A stretch of 18,323 nt of DNA, taken from NCBI GenBank assembly GCA_025349905.2, contig MU624725.1, positions 9,537 to 27,859 of the forward strand, given 5' to 3'. This document shows, one piece after another, positions 8,236 through 17,745 of the stretch; the stretch's first letter is position 1; the number at the start of each line of letters is the position of its first letter. A program made the position numbers and the translations under genes. The notes beneath the pieces are model-generated. The model ran no database searches, was not told the DNA's origin, and worked only from the letters and a program-made list of their open reading frames with translations. This DNA is from Blastocladiella britannica. Taxonomy: Eukaryota > Blastocladiomycota > Blastocladiomycetes > Blastocladiales > Blastocladiaceae.

Positions 8236-10987
8236 ATGGTCTCGCCGACCCACGCGCATCTGTACGTTCCGTCGACCACCGCTACCGCTACCGCCGTGGC
8301 AGCAGCGCCGAACCAGCTTTCGGAATCCGGCGGATCCGGCGGCGACGACTCGGACCTGGACTCGGACTCGGACTCGGAGCAGCAGCAGCACGCGGCCGCG
8401 CGGAAGCAAGCGATGGTTCAATCGCGGCGGTATGGTTCGTCGGCGTCGGCATCCGTCGCTGGGGTCGTGGTTGGCAAGATCAATGGAGCCGACATTTCAT
8501 TGCCTCCGACGGCACCTGCAATTGCGACATCGACGGCTGGATCGGCAGCAGCGACTTCTCTGGCCGCGTATTCGGTCCCGGCCACGGCGTCCGTGTACAC
8601 CATGGGATCGGTGCTAGAGTACCTCTCGGGTGCACCTTCGGATCAGCAGCAACAGTACACATCACAGCACACTGGCACCGCACCGTACTCGTCCATGGAC
8701 ATGCTCAGATTCGACCAGGTGGTAATGCAACAACAACAACAACAACACGACCAGATGTACTCGGATCCGAGCACCGTCCCGCTCCAACACCAGCAACCAC
8801 AGCAACTGCAACACCAGTTTGTGTCGTACGAGTCCGGGTCCACGACCCCGCAACCAGTGCTCGGGTTCTATGGGTCCTCCACGGGCGGCGGCGCCGAGCA
8901 GCACGCGCTGATGTTTGACCAGCAGCAACAGCAGCAGCAAATGCAGTCGCCTTTCGAGATGCAACAAGGTTCCGATGCCGCCATTGCTGGTGGTGGCGCC
9001 GCGGCTGCTGCTGACGACTTGGAGTCGTCGGTCCCGGCGGCGGACGATGCTGGCGGCAAAAAGCGTCGTCGCAAGAAAAAGTACGTGGTTTCATTATTTT
9101 GTGGATCTTCGCACTGGCCGCCCTCACTTGCACTCACGCGCGTCATGTTACTTTTTCCACAGCACCGCTACCAAGCCGCAGCCCGATCTCGAAACACGCC
9201 GTCAAAGTATGGATTTTTCTCTTGGATCCTACTTTAAGGACTCATAGAATTAAACATCACTCCCTTGCTTCAAACCAACAGTCCATATCCAGACCGAAAA
9301 GGCTCGCCGCGCATTCATGAACGTCGTCTACGGCGCTTTGGACCGCGAGCTCCCGCCCATGGCTCCCAGTGCGCCCTCGTCGAGCGGCACCACGACCCCA
9401 ACGGCCGCATCCTCATCGGCCTCGCCCGCGCTCGGTAACGAGCAGCAAAAGCGCGCGCCCAAGCTCGCGATCCTGCAACGCGCGCTCGAGTACATTCAGC
9501 AGCTCAAGGTCGCGCACGCCGCCGCGTGCGCCGAGCTCGCAGAAGCGCGCGTCGCCTTGGCTGCTAACGGAATCATGATGGTCCCGCCCGCCGCCGACGT
9601 GTCGCAGGTATCGACAGTGCCGGTGGCCGCGCCCGCGATCCCGTTATCGGTGCTCGCTCCCGGTGGGATCCGAGCTTTCGTTGCGCAGAACCCGACGCCC
9701 GCGCATACGCCGTCGATGGTGCCGACGCGGAACAATAGCAGCGGTTTGCCGGGTGCTGGTCCCGCGCCCGCCACGGGACCAGCTTCGCGGAGCGGGTCCA
9801 CGTTGGCGGGCCCGGACGGCCGCGCTACACCGCCCGGGTCCATGCAAGGATCGCCCGCGCCGTTGCAGGCCACCTCGGACGGCGGCCCGCTGGCATACCG
9901 CCCGTCGATGTCGGCGACTGGCCGCGCTGGGCGCATTTCAAGCACGCCCGCACGCAACTTGACCATCATGACATCGGCGCCGACGACGGCAACCATTGGA
10001 TCTTTGGCCACCGCTTCCGGTACTGCTACATTCGGGACCGAGATGCTTTCGCCGCTGCCCACCAGTCAGTTCGCGTCGCCCACCACTGCGTCCACGTTTG
10101 CGCCCACGCCCATGTTTGCCACCCAGCCGGCGCCGTCCCCCACAGCCCACGATGCGATCGGAGGTGCCGGTGGCGCGACCATGGTCATGTACCAGCACCA
10201 GGATCCGCAGTCGGGCGCGTACCAGATCTACCAACCGCAGCCGCAGCCTACGCAGGCGGTTCCTTGCGCCATCACGTCGCCGCCGGTTTACGGGTACACC
10301 CTGGTGGATGCTTCGGGAACCGCCACCGCCACCGCTGGCAGCTCGGTCATGGACGCGGCAGCATCGGCACCGTCGTCATCCACCGCATTGGCGCCGTTCG
10401 ACATGCTCGCGCACAATTTCGGGTACTCGGCCCAGCCGTCGTCCGTCGCTACCACCACTGGTGTGTACCCGGTCGTCATGCCGCTGCAGCAACAACAGTT
10501 CTCGCCACCAAGTAGCACTCCTGTTTCCGACGGCACCGATCCGAGCAATAGCGTGTATGGGATGAACGGGTTCATGCCGACGGCGGTCTCTGGTGTGCTC
10601 TTGGCCCAGCAGCACCAACAGCAGCAACTGCAACACCAACAGGCAATGGCCATGCACCACCAGCAGCAGCAGCAGTTCCAACAACAACAACAACAACAAC
10701 AACAACAGCAGTACCAACAGCAGCAGTTCGTACAGTACCAACATCCGCAAGAGTCCATGCAGCCAATGTGGTTCACGGCCGCCCCGATTCCGGTCATGTC
10801 TGCGTCGTTGTCGTCGTCGCCGTCGGGCCAGCAGTTGCCACCTCCACCGCCGCCTCAGAGCTCGTTGGGGTTGGCGTTGCACCAGACCGCGCATATGCCA
10901 CCACCTCGTCTGGACTTGCAACAGCAGCAGCAGCAGCAACAGCAACAACAGCAGCAGTGGATGCAGCAGCAGCCGTTCCACCCGTGA
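8236..10987 (+). CDS. bHLH transcription factor with poly-Gln regions
   Basis: Three exons, 8236-9080, 9163-9206 and 9282-10987, join in frame (introns 82 and 75 nt, donors GTACGT and GTATGG) into 864 residues. Splicing rebuilds a bHLH basic region that no single frame contains: KKRRRKK, then ETRRQIHIQTEKARRAFMN. H298, E302 and R306 match the E-box-contacting residues of class-B bHLH proteins (CACGTG binding). Helix 1 runs to about 321, the loop is long (about 322-356, Ser/Thr/Pro-rich), helix 2 is KLAILQRALEYIQQL (357-371), and a helical extension follows to about 390. The rest is low complexity: an acidic Asp/Ser run near residues 36-48, Ala/Thr/Pro regions, and Gln tracts typical of activation domains. 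The protein should act in the nucleus as a dimer. The targets are unknown. ATG 8236 opens the sequence MVSPTHAHLY; no other start is clearly better. Confidence 0.85.
10607..10726 (+). repeat. CAG/CAA repeat encoding poly-Gln
   Basis: A mixed CAG/CAA tract interrupted by His, Met, Phe and Tyr codons encodes one of the main Gln-rich blocks of the bHLH protein. It includes an uninterrupted run of eleven Gln codons near 10680-10713. Mixed codons suggest selection for Gln rather than simple slippage alone. Confidence 0.9.
10919..10972 (+). repeat. C-terminal CAG/CAA repeat
   Basis: A second Gln tract of about 13 codons, then Trp-Met and three more Gln codons, lies immediately before the stop of the bHLH gene at 10985-10987. 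Confidence 0.9.
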
Positions 10988-11098
10988 GCGCTTTTTTTTT
11001 CTCTCCCTTCTCTCTCTTCATTCTTTTCAATTGCTGTTCCCTCCGTCCTCATTTCAAAATTACTTTTCGTTTCCCCATGGGTGTGTGAACCAATCCAA

Positions 11099-11104
11099 AA
11101 TAAA
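11099..11104 (+). terminator. Probable polyadenylation signal AATAAA
   Basis: AATAAA lies 112 bp after the bHLH stop codon, in the 135-bp gap between this gene and the convergent acyl-CoA dehydrogenase gene. It is the only canonical signal on the plus strand in that gap. The 3' UTRs of the two genes probably meet or overlap here. Confidence 0.45.
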
Positions 11105-11122
11105 AATATTATTACAAACCAA

Positions 11123-12705
11123 CTACTTCTTGTACTGAGCCTGGATCACCTTGGCAATGGTCTGCAGCTGAATGTTCGACGTTCCCTCATAAATTGCGCC
11201 GATCTTGCTGTCGCGGTAAAACTTTTCGACCCCGGACTCGCGCGAGAACCCAACGCCGCCCATCCACTCGACGGCCTTGGACGTGGCCCGCTCGGCCACT
11301 TGCGCCGCAAACAGTTTGGCCATGGCCGCCTCCTTCACAAACGGTTTCGACTCTTCTTTAAGTCGCGCCGCATTGTACGTCAGCAAACGTGCAGCCTCAA
11401 TCTCGACGGCCACCTGCGCAATCTGGTGCTGCATGCCCTGGAACTCGCCCACGGCGCGACCAAACTGCTTGCGGTCCATGGCGTACGCGACGGCAACGTC
11501 GAACGCGCCCTGGGCGGCGCCGACCATTTGAGCGGCGATCCCGATCCGGCCCTCATTCAGCACCTCGATCGCGTACTTGTACCCGTGTCCCACGGTGCCG
11601 ATCACGTTGGTCGCGGGGACTTTTAGGTCGTCGAACGTCAGCATGCACGTGGACGAGGCGCGAATGCCCAATTTGCGTTCCTTTTTCGCGATTTGAATGC
11701 CCATCGACTTGTCCACTACAAACGCCGTGATGCCCTTGTAGCCCTTGGACGGGTCCACGGTGGCGAAAATCACGAAAATGTCGGCTTCGCCCGAGTTGCT
11801 GATCCACATCTATCTCATATTCTGTCAGTGTTTTTTTTCCGTTAATGAAAAGGATATACAGTACCTTGTGCCCGTTCAGAACGTAGTAATCGCCCTTCTT
11901 GACCGCGGTGGACTTGAGCGCAAACGCATCGGACCCGGCCCCGGCCTCGGTCAGTCCAAACGAGCCGACGGTGGTGGTGGCCAGACGCGACAGATACGTT
12001 TCCTTGATGTACTCCGACGCATGGTGGTTGAGCGTGGTGTTGACCAGCGTGTTGTGCACGTCGCATGCCGTGGCCACGGACGGGTCGATCTTGGCGATTT
12101 CTTTATTTTGTTTGGTTGTGAGTTGGAGAGTTCGGATCCGAATAGTGAATGAGTACCTTCAACGACAAGCATGGCCGACGTGAAGGAACTGCCGGCGCCG
12201 CCGTACTGTTCCGGGACTTCGATGCCCATGAACTATTCATTCGTTTCTGTTGTTAGATTTTTGCTTTTTCAACTGAATGTATGGATTATGGCACATACCC
12301 CCTGCTCAAACAAGCCGGTGAAAATGGACGGGTCCATGATCTCGGAATCGTCCATCTGGGCCACCAGCGGCTTGATCTTGTCGTGCGCGAACCGGGTTGC
12401 TTTATTTTGACGAAGGGACGTATGAGACTTACAAAAATCGAAAGGACGGAAAATGGGAGGAAGTTACACACCGGCTTCCTTCATCATCAACTCGTCCTCG
12501 GTGAACGTGTGCAGCGACGAGACTCCACTGCCAGATGCAGCGGTGCGCGCCATGGTCGACGCCGAAAACGCACTGTTGGAATCACCTCGATCGATCAGCA
12601 CTCGTGTTTCTTGGGTTGGAAGACATTACGAACGCACCGGCGAGAGCACTCAACTGCGACGCGACGGCGGCCGAGAGTGGAGGCAACGCGAGTAGCAGCA
12701 AACAT
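11123..12705 (-). CDS. Short/branched-chain acyl-CoA dehydrogenase, mitochondrial
   Basis: FAD enzyme that oxidises 2-methyl-branched or short acyl-CoAs to enoyl-CoA in the matrix, passing electrons to ETF; it acts in isoleucine catabolism. Six exons: 12705-12638, 12572-12472, 12399-12299, 12232-12157, 12100-11865, 11809-11123 (introns 55-72 nt, all in frame) give 422 residues, close to the 432 of human ACADSB. Splicing of exons 1 and 2 makes an Arg-rich mitochondrial presequence, [15 protein letters not shown] then SRRAFSAS, with a likely cleavage near RAFS. The FAD signature [10 protein letters not shown], the [11 protein letters not shown] block, and the catalytic glutamate in IYEGTSNIQ (E402) are present; placement of this Glu near the C-terminus fits short/branched types rather than isovaleryl-CoA dehydrogenase. 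The [12 protein letters not shown] stretch resembles ACADSB most. The substrate preference is inferred. Confidence 0.93.
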
Positions 12706-13187
12706 GACGAAAACTTGTTTGTCAGGAGAGAGAGTGGACCTGGAGTTGGTGAGCAAAGGGACGCGGGCGGTATTTGAGGGGAAAACCTCAGTTGTGGGCG
12801 GTGGGGACGTTCCTTTTCCTTGGTTCGGGTCCATTGGTGCGGCATACAAGAGCTACAAAACAGGGCAAGTTGAGCATGGACCACGGTGGGCCGCACGGCT
12901 GGATCAAGGTATGCGGAGACCCAGCGGAGCGGTTATTTCACTTCACTTTTTTTTTTCGCTTGATGAATACCAAAATGTACCTCATTGGGGAATTCGCCAG
13001 TGGGAAACCAAAGGAAAATATTCTGAAACGAGTGCGCCGACCTGTCACTCGATTTCAGACGAGCTGCAGTGACCCTCCAACTCTTTGGCACGGCGCTCGA
13101 CCAATATATTAGACGAATAGATAGGCTGCCCGCCCAAATACCTCTTGATATCCCCTTCGTATTGCCCGACCCTGCCAGTATACTTAT
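12706..13187. promoter_or_regulatory. Divergent intergenic region
   Basis: These 482 bp lie between the start of the dehydrogenase (minus) and the start of the membrane-protein gene (plus) and should carry both promoters. No conserved element is certain; a CCAAT motif followed by ATATT occurs at about 13109-13116. An upstream exon of the plus-strand gene could lie here: an ATG near 12876 opens an 11-codon frame that ends at a GTATGC donor-like site. I found no convincing signal-peptide exon. Confidence 0.35.
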
Positions 13188-14777
13188 ATGACACTGCAAC
13201 CACCGCCGCCGCCCCTCCTGACCGGCAAGTTACCCGCCCTCGGCCGCCTCTTCCCGCCGTACATTGCCGCCGACGTACTCCCGCCCGTCTGGGCCGTGTG
13301 TGCCGCCAACCGGTCGCTCGCCACCACCGGCACGTCTGGTCCACGGCAGTACCTGCCCGCATCGGCGTACCCGTGCCCGAGCGTGGTTTCTGGCGGCCGT
13401 AGCGACCGACTGGACGCGTGCATTGCCGCCAACTGTTCTGGTTCGTCGTCAGTTGTGGCGCGCGAGCAGTGCGCGATCGCCAAGTGCAACGAGGCATGGG
13501 CGGCGGCGGCGGCGGGGCTCTGCGTGCCGCTGGAACTGCCGGCGATGGTGGCGGTCGGGGCTACGCTGCTCGAGCTTCCAAAAACGACTGGTATGAGTGC
13601 GATGGTCGCTCAGATGTACACGCGCTTGCACTCTGGCCACTTGCGCGCGCGCAACTTGCCGCCGGCTGCCGACGACCCAGTGCTGGACTCTTCGGTGGGA
13701 CCGGTACTGCCCATCGACGGTACCGACTGGGCACTGGAGCTTGGGGTGTGCATGCCGACCCCGCCTGTCGGGTCTTCATGTACCCCTGCCCTGTTTCGCG
13801 CCGACGGATTCCCGGTGGGCGGCGATGCGCGCGTGGCGTACACCAACGCCACGTCGCCCATTGGCCGAAAGGCGGTGCTGGCGACCGTGGCGACCGAGGA
13901 CGTGGCATTGTGGGTGGCCGTCACGGGCACACCGTACGGATCGAACAACCGGGACTACTTGGCCAGTCCGCCGATCGCCGACGTGGCCGCGGGGCCGTCG
14001 CTGCGGCCATACTTGGTGATGGCTAATAATACCTCGTCCATACCGTCGGTATCGACGCAAGCGGCAGCGGCGCCGCGACCCGAGCTGACGTCAGGCAACC
14101 TGTACTCGCTTGTCTCGTGCGACCCAGGCACGGGAACGTTCGTGGCGTCACTGTCCCCGGGGGCCGCGTGCCGCCGCACCTCCGAGTGCCAAATGACGAC
14201 GTGCAGCGCCGCGGGGATCTGCGAACAGACCGACCCGCGGTCCGTCCTACCCACCGAAGATTTCGGCCGCGACGCGTCCACCGCAGCACTTTCGGCCGCG
14301 CGTGGCCGAATGACCTTGCCGGCATTTGGTCTTTTGCTGCTGGTCGTGGTGCTGCTGTCTGTCGGCATGTCCCCGAGCTTACCTGCGAGGCTTGTAGCGT
14401 TCATGGCGCGGTCGCGGCGGCGGCTGACCCGCGCCGACTCGGTGTCGACGGTCGCGCGCGAGCTCGAGCTTAAGCCCGCGAACCCGCGCATGCTCGACCG
14501 GTTAAGGCGGCACGAGCGGACGGCGGTGGCGCTGGAGAGGGTAAGAGTGAGTGAGCGCGAGCGACGACGGGCACGACGGGCCGCGCAGAGGGAGGCCGAG
14601 GAGCCGTTGCCACGGTACGAGGGACACGCGATGGATGAGTTGGGCGGAGAGGCACCGCCATCACCTCCAGCAATCGCTGCGGCAGCGGATATAGAGATCG
14701 AGTTGCGACCACCGCCACCGGCTGTGGTGCGCGGGTCAAGGGCGTCTCCGCCGACACTTTCGTCGTCGCCGTTCTAA
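13188..14777 (+). CDS. Cys-rich single-pass membrane protein
   Basis: I do not recognise a family. The uninterrupted frame encodes 529 residues. About 375 residues precede one clear transmembrane segment, LPAFGLLLLVVVLLSVGM (377-394). All 14 cysteines lie before it, and there are four N-glycosylation sequons (NRS, NCS, NAT, NTS), as expected for a disulphide-bonded extracellular or lumenal domain. After the membrane a basic run (RSRRRLTR) gives the positive-inside signal, followed by an Arg/Glu-rich likely helical stretch and a Pro-rich tail. This is a type I-like receptor or cell-surface architecture. The odd point is the N-terminus, MTLQPPPPPLLTGKLP, which is not a good signal peptide; an upstream exon may be missing, since an in-frame stop lies at 13146-13148 but an acceptor-like CCAG ends at 13178. 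It is followed in tandem by the next gene 121 bp later. Confidence 0.75.
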   Translation: MTLQPPPPPLLTGKLPALGRLFPPYIAADVLPPVWAVCAANRSLATTGTSGPRQYLPASAYPCPSVVSGGRSDRLDACIAANCSGSSSVVAREQCAIAKCNEAWAAAAAGLCVPLELPAMVAVGATLLELPKTTGMSAMVAQMYTRLHSGHLRARNLPPAADDPVLDSSVGPVLPIDGTDWALELGVCMPTPPVGSSCTPALFRADGFPVGGDARVAYTNATSPIGRKAVLATVATEDVALWVAVTGTPYGSNNRDYLASPPIADVAAGPSLRPYLVMANNTSSIPSVSTQAAAAPRPELTSGNLYSLVSCDPGTGTFVASLSPGAACRRTSECQMTTCSAAGICEQTDPRSVLPTEDFGRDASTAALSAARGRMTLPAFGLLLLVVVLLSVGMSPSLPARLVAFMARSRRRLTRADSVSTVARELELKPANPRMLDRLRRHERTAVALERVRVSERERRRARRAAQREAEEPLPRYEGHAMDELGGEAPPSPPAIAAAADIEIELRPPPPAVVRGSRASPPTLSSSPF

Positions 14778-14898
14778 AACATACCAGGATTGGCGCCCGT
14801 TTTCCCTTTGGCATCCTTCCACTGTAATTGCACCCCCGCTCTTGCCCTCGGCCCAGTCCGCGTTCGTTACACTAGATTATTTTGGAGCATATATTATC

Positions 14899-15625
14899 AT
14901 GGTCTCGCATTTTGCCTGCCGCCCACTGGCCGCCGCCGCGGTCCTTCGCCGCCGCCCGGCAACCACCACCTTGAAACACGCATATCGCTGGTCCTCTTCG
15001 TCCACGTCTTCATCGGTCCCACCGAACCTGCTGCCACTACGCACCGCACTGCTGATAGCCGTGGTCTCGGCCGTGGGTGGGGCCGCGGGTGCTGGCGCCG
15101 CGTACGGGCTGTCGCGGTCGCTGGACTCGCTGGGTATCTTTCACTATGTGCCCGAGGACGAGGAAAACGACGACGATGACGATGGCGATGATGAGGACGA
15201 CGGGGTCTTGTCGGCGGGAGCGGGGAAGAACTCGGCCGCGGTCACCGTGGCACTGGCATCCGTGGCCCCACTGGCGTCGCGACTGGCGCTCGAGGCCAAC
15301 GGCGACCTCGGGGTCAATGTCACGGTGAATTTGCAGTCGTTTGACGGTACCGTTGCCATTGTATTGTTTTCCTTTGGCGAATGGACCGAGGAACTGACAC
15401 GATCGTATTGGAAAAATAGTCCCCGCCCGCGCATTCCAGCTGCTGCAACTGCGGTCGTTCCTGTCCAGCCTCGACGACGCACTGGCCGCTGCGGGCGACG
15501 ACACCGCGATCGAGGACCCGGAGATCCGGGCCGACGTGGACGCCGCGCGTGCGTACGCGACGCAGGCCGCGCACCGGATCGAGGCACGGCTGCAGCGCGC
15601 CGCTGCAGCCCAGGAAAAGAAATAG
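14899..15625 (+). CDS. Probable mitochondrial inner-membrane protein, unknown
   Basis: Two exons, 14899-15346 and 15420-15625 (intron 73 nt, donor GTACCG, acceptor AAATAG), give 217 residues. Without the splice the frame runs into compositionally different Arg-rich sequence, so the intron is well supported. The first 30 or so residues are Arg/Ala-rich without acids (MVSHFACRPLAAAAVLRRRP), as in mitochondrial presequences. A Gly/Ala-rich transmembrane segment follows (about 49-71), then a very acidic run (86-101, mostly Asp/Glu). The spliced exon 2 encodes helical sequence (ARAFQLLQLRSFLSSLDDAL) and ends with AQEKK. No family is recognised. The upstream ATG near 14842 in the same frame lacks the presequence character at its start, so 14899 is preferred. 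The stop is only 14 bp from the stop of the convergent gene. Confidence 0.7.
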
Positions 15626-15639
15626 AGTAAATGCATTGA

Positions 15640-17406
15640 TTATTGTGTTGGCCTCATCGACTGGATCCACTGCGCTGCTTCCCTGTCAGGAACCAAGTAC
15701 GCGACCTGCTCCAGTTCCTCGCGCGTCAGAAACGGCGTCCCGTGAACCACATGCATCGCGTACCACCATCTAGCAGCGGCCAGATCGTCGGCTTCCATGG
15801 CCACCAGCACACTTTCCACAAGCAAATGGTCGCGGGGTACGAGCGGTACACCCGCACGCGTGCAAAACGCCTGCACCGTGTCCAGCACCGTGGTCAGTGG
15901 GACCGCAGGGGCGTCGATAAAGTGGCTCACGTTGATCCGGTGTCCCGTCCCACCGGTCGCCGGTTCAAACAACGTCAGCGGGAGGCCACGGTCCATGTGC
16001 AGGCGCCAGAGGCGGTCGAGCAAGTCGGGTCGGCCGCGCGCGACCATCGACGCGAGGTCGTGCATTGTCAAGCTTGGAACTGGGAGCCGTGTATCGTTGG
16101 TGCAGCAGTCGAGGTACCACTGGAAGGCGCCGAGATGGATCTGCACCAGCTCGGACCACGTGTTGGGCGCGATCGCCACCAGTCCCTTGAGCGGCTCCCA
16201 TCGGGCGCACCACCACTCGAGGGCGGCGCAAGGGTCGGGCAGGGACAAGGACGAGCAGCGCAAAAGGGACTGGAAGAGGTGCTCGAGCGGGTTCCTTCTC
16301 TGCAGCCGCGGCTGCTGCTGGTCCGGCAGCTCAAAGACCCTGGGACTCACCGCGCCACTGGATACTTTGGCCTCCCACCACCGAATCACGGACATGTGCG
16401 CAAATGGGCGGTGCGGGCGCCATCTGGGGTCCACATTGATGCCACGAACGGAAGGATCCAGCGCCATGTCCCAGTACCAGTCGAGAAAGCCGACTTTTCC
16501 TTGCTCACACATGGTCTCCAGCAATCCAGCAATGAGATCGGTAGGTCCCGAGTACGATGCATGGTGCTGCAGCGAATGTGCGAGCCACCACTGGCACAGG
16601 GCAAGATTGCCCGTGAACACGAGCGTGGTGGCCGAGATCTTGTCGAGTGGCGGCCACTGGAAATCGCGGCCCATCTCGCGACAGTACGCGCGCCACCAGT
16701 CGACGATCCGACGGCCGTCGGTCGAGGTGCGCGCCAAGTATACGGGGAACTTGTCGTCGTCGTAGAGCCGGAGACTGGGCAGGTCGTTGCGGGCAACGTA
16801 CTCGGCCTTCCACCAATCGAGCGCGGCTAGCTGGTTCTCCACGGTCGTGTTTTGCATGTGGAAAAACTGCGTGAACGGGTGCGCGGGTGCGCCTACCCCG
16901 AGCTTGCTTGCGTGCGCCTTGAGCCAGCCCAGCGAGCGGGCCTGGCCATGACTGGTCGCAAACTTGAACGCGTGGTCGAGCACATGGGGCGGGAACGTGG
17001 ACCCGTTTTCAACACACCAGTCCAACACGCCGAGCTGCGAGTGCTTGAGGGCCGCGCTAAATACGCCTGACGGCATCGGGTCCGACACCAGCGCCGTTCG
17101 AATTCCCATGTGCTGCGGTTGCGAACAAATCCAGTCGAGGACGTGCACGTTGCCGGCGGCAGCGGCGGCGCGGCTGAGATGGCCCAGATCGTCTTTCATC
17201 AATGGCGATGGGAGCAGGTGGAGCACGGTCAGATCGCCGAGCACTCCGAGGACGCGGACAGGTACTAAACGGCGAATGACGTGGCGGTGCGTGCTGGGGA
17301 TCACGGATCGCGGGGCGGCGTTGAGCAGCGCGAGGCCCGCATGGAGCGTGGTGGTCTGTTGGGCTGCAAAGTGCAGGATCGTGTCGAGAGCAACGTCGGG
17401 AATCAT
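15640..17406 (-). CDS. Trp-repeat (degenerate ankyrin-like) protein
   Basis: A single-exon gene of 588 residues starting MIPDVALDTILHFAAQ; the frame extends further upstream but without another ATG. The first 50 residues resemble the F-box-like or helical cap often found before such repeats, without a clear match. The rest is built from a motif of the form hhDWW (h, hydrophobic) recurring about every 31-40 residues: tryptophans at 92, 130, 161, 198-199, 237-238, 273-274, 310, 343-344, 398-399, 430, 467, 547-548 and 580. The spacing and helical character fit degenerate ankyrin-type repeats, a solenoid for protein binding. I recall comparable expanded families in Blastocladiomycota and some amoebae and giant viruses, but could not search. 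No enzyme domain is seen. It overlaps no other gene but ends 14 bp from the stop of the plus-strand neighbour. Confidence 0.75.
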   Translation of the reverse strand: MIPDVALDTILHFAAQQTTTLHAGLALLNAAPRSVIPSTHRHVIRRLVPVRVLGVLGDLTVLHLLPSPLMKDDLGHLSRAAAAAGNVHVLDWICSQPQHMGIRTALVSDPMPSGVFSAALKHSQLGVLDWCVENGSTFPPHVLDHAFKFATSHGQARSLGWLKAHASKLGVGAPAHPFTQFFHMQNTTVENQLAALDWWKAEYVARNDLPSLRLYDDDKFPVYLARTSTDGRRIVDWWRAYCREMGRDFQWPPLDKISATTLVFTGNLALCQWWLAHSLQHHASYSGPTDLIAGLLETMCEQGKVGFLDWYWDMALDPSVRGINVDPRWRPHRPFAHMSVIRWWEAKVSSGAVSPRVFELPDQQQPRLQRRNPLEHLFQSLLRCSSLSLPDPCAALEWWCARWEPLKGLVAIAPNTWSELVQIHLGAFQWYLDCCTNDTRLPVPSLTMHDLASMVARGRPDLLDRLWRLHMDRGLPLTLFEPATGGTGHRINVSHFIDAPAVPLTTVLDTVQAFCTRAGVPLVPRDHLLVESVLVAMEADDLAAARWWYAMHVVHGTPFLTREELEQVAYLVPDREAAQWIQSMRPTQ

Positions 17407-17745
17407 GATTGATTTGGCATGTCTCGAGAATATCGAGCGATCACTACCATATCCTCTTGCTCTTGCCGATCCTGAACATAACTGACAAGGAGAGCGCTGG
17501 CATGTGCAAATCAAAGGGCGCCCACGCCCGGCATTTTGGGGTCTCGGCCGGACGAACTTTCCTGCTCTAAAATAGGTTGGTTGTCAAGGCGGCGCCACCT
17601 GGTTGAATGATGCATGAAGTGCCAACCTTGTCCCTGGTATCCGCCCATTTTGCCACCATGCAAGCCGGCCGGCGTATAAAAGAGGAGAGCGCTCGCCCAC
17701 CTCACCTGCCATACTGCCAATACCAACCCATAACCCAATAATAAC
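17407..17745. promoter_or_regulatory. Divergent promoter region
   Basis: These 339 bp separate the Trp-repeat gene (minus) from the last gene (plus). The plus-strand core promoter is evident from the TATA box at 17675. The remainder holds no open frame of note and no other motif I can support. Confidence 0.5.
17675..17682 (+). promoter_or_regulatory. TATA box TATAAAAG
   Basis: A canonical TATAAAAG sits 64 bp before the ATG at 17746 in GC-rich surroundings (GGCCGGCG just upstream). Transcription would be expected to start about 30 bp downstream, near 17705-17715, leaving a short leader of A/C-rich sequence, typical of a strongly or conditionally expressed gene. Confidence 0.7.

Noticed and set aside
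12281..13072. 263-codon plus-strand frame
   Set aside because: It crosses three exons and two introns of the dehydrogenase in antisense; the spliced minus-strand model explains the region.
14086..14093. TGACGTCA, a cAMP-response-element palindrome
   Set aside because: It lies in the middle of the membrane-protein coding sequence, not in a promoter, and an 8-bp match is expected by chance.
14842..14898. Upstream ATG for the mitochondrial-like gene
   Set aside because: The extra 19 residues include an acid and no basic amphipathic character; starting at 14899 gives a clear presequence.
15643..16830. 395-codon plus-strand frame
   Set aside because: Antisense to the Trp-repeat gene; the minus-strand frame is longer, has regular repeats and better codon bias.
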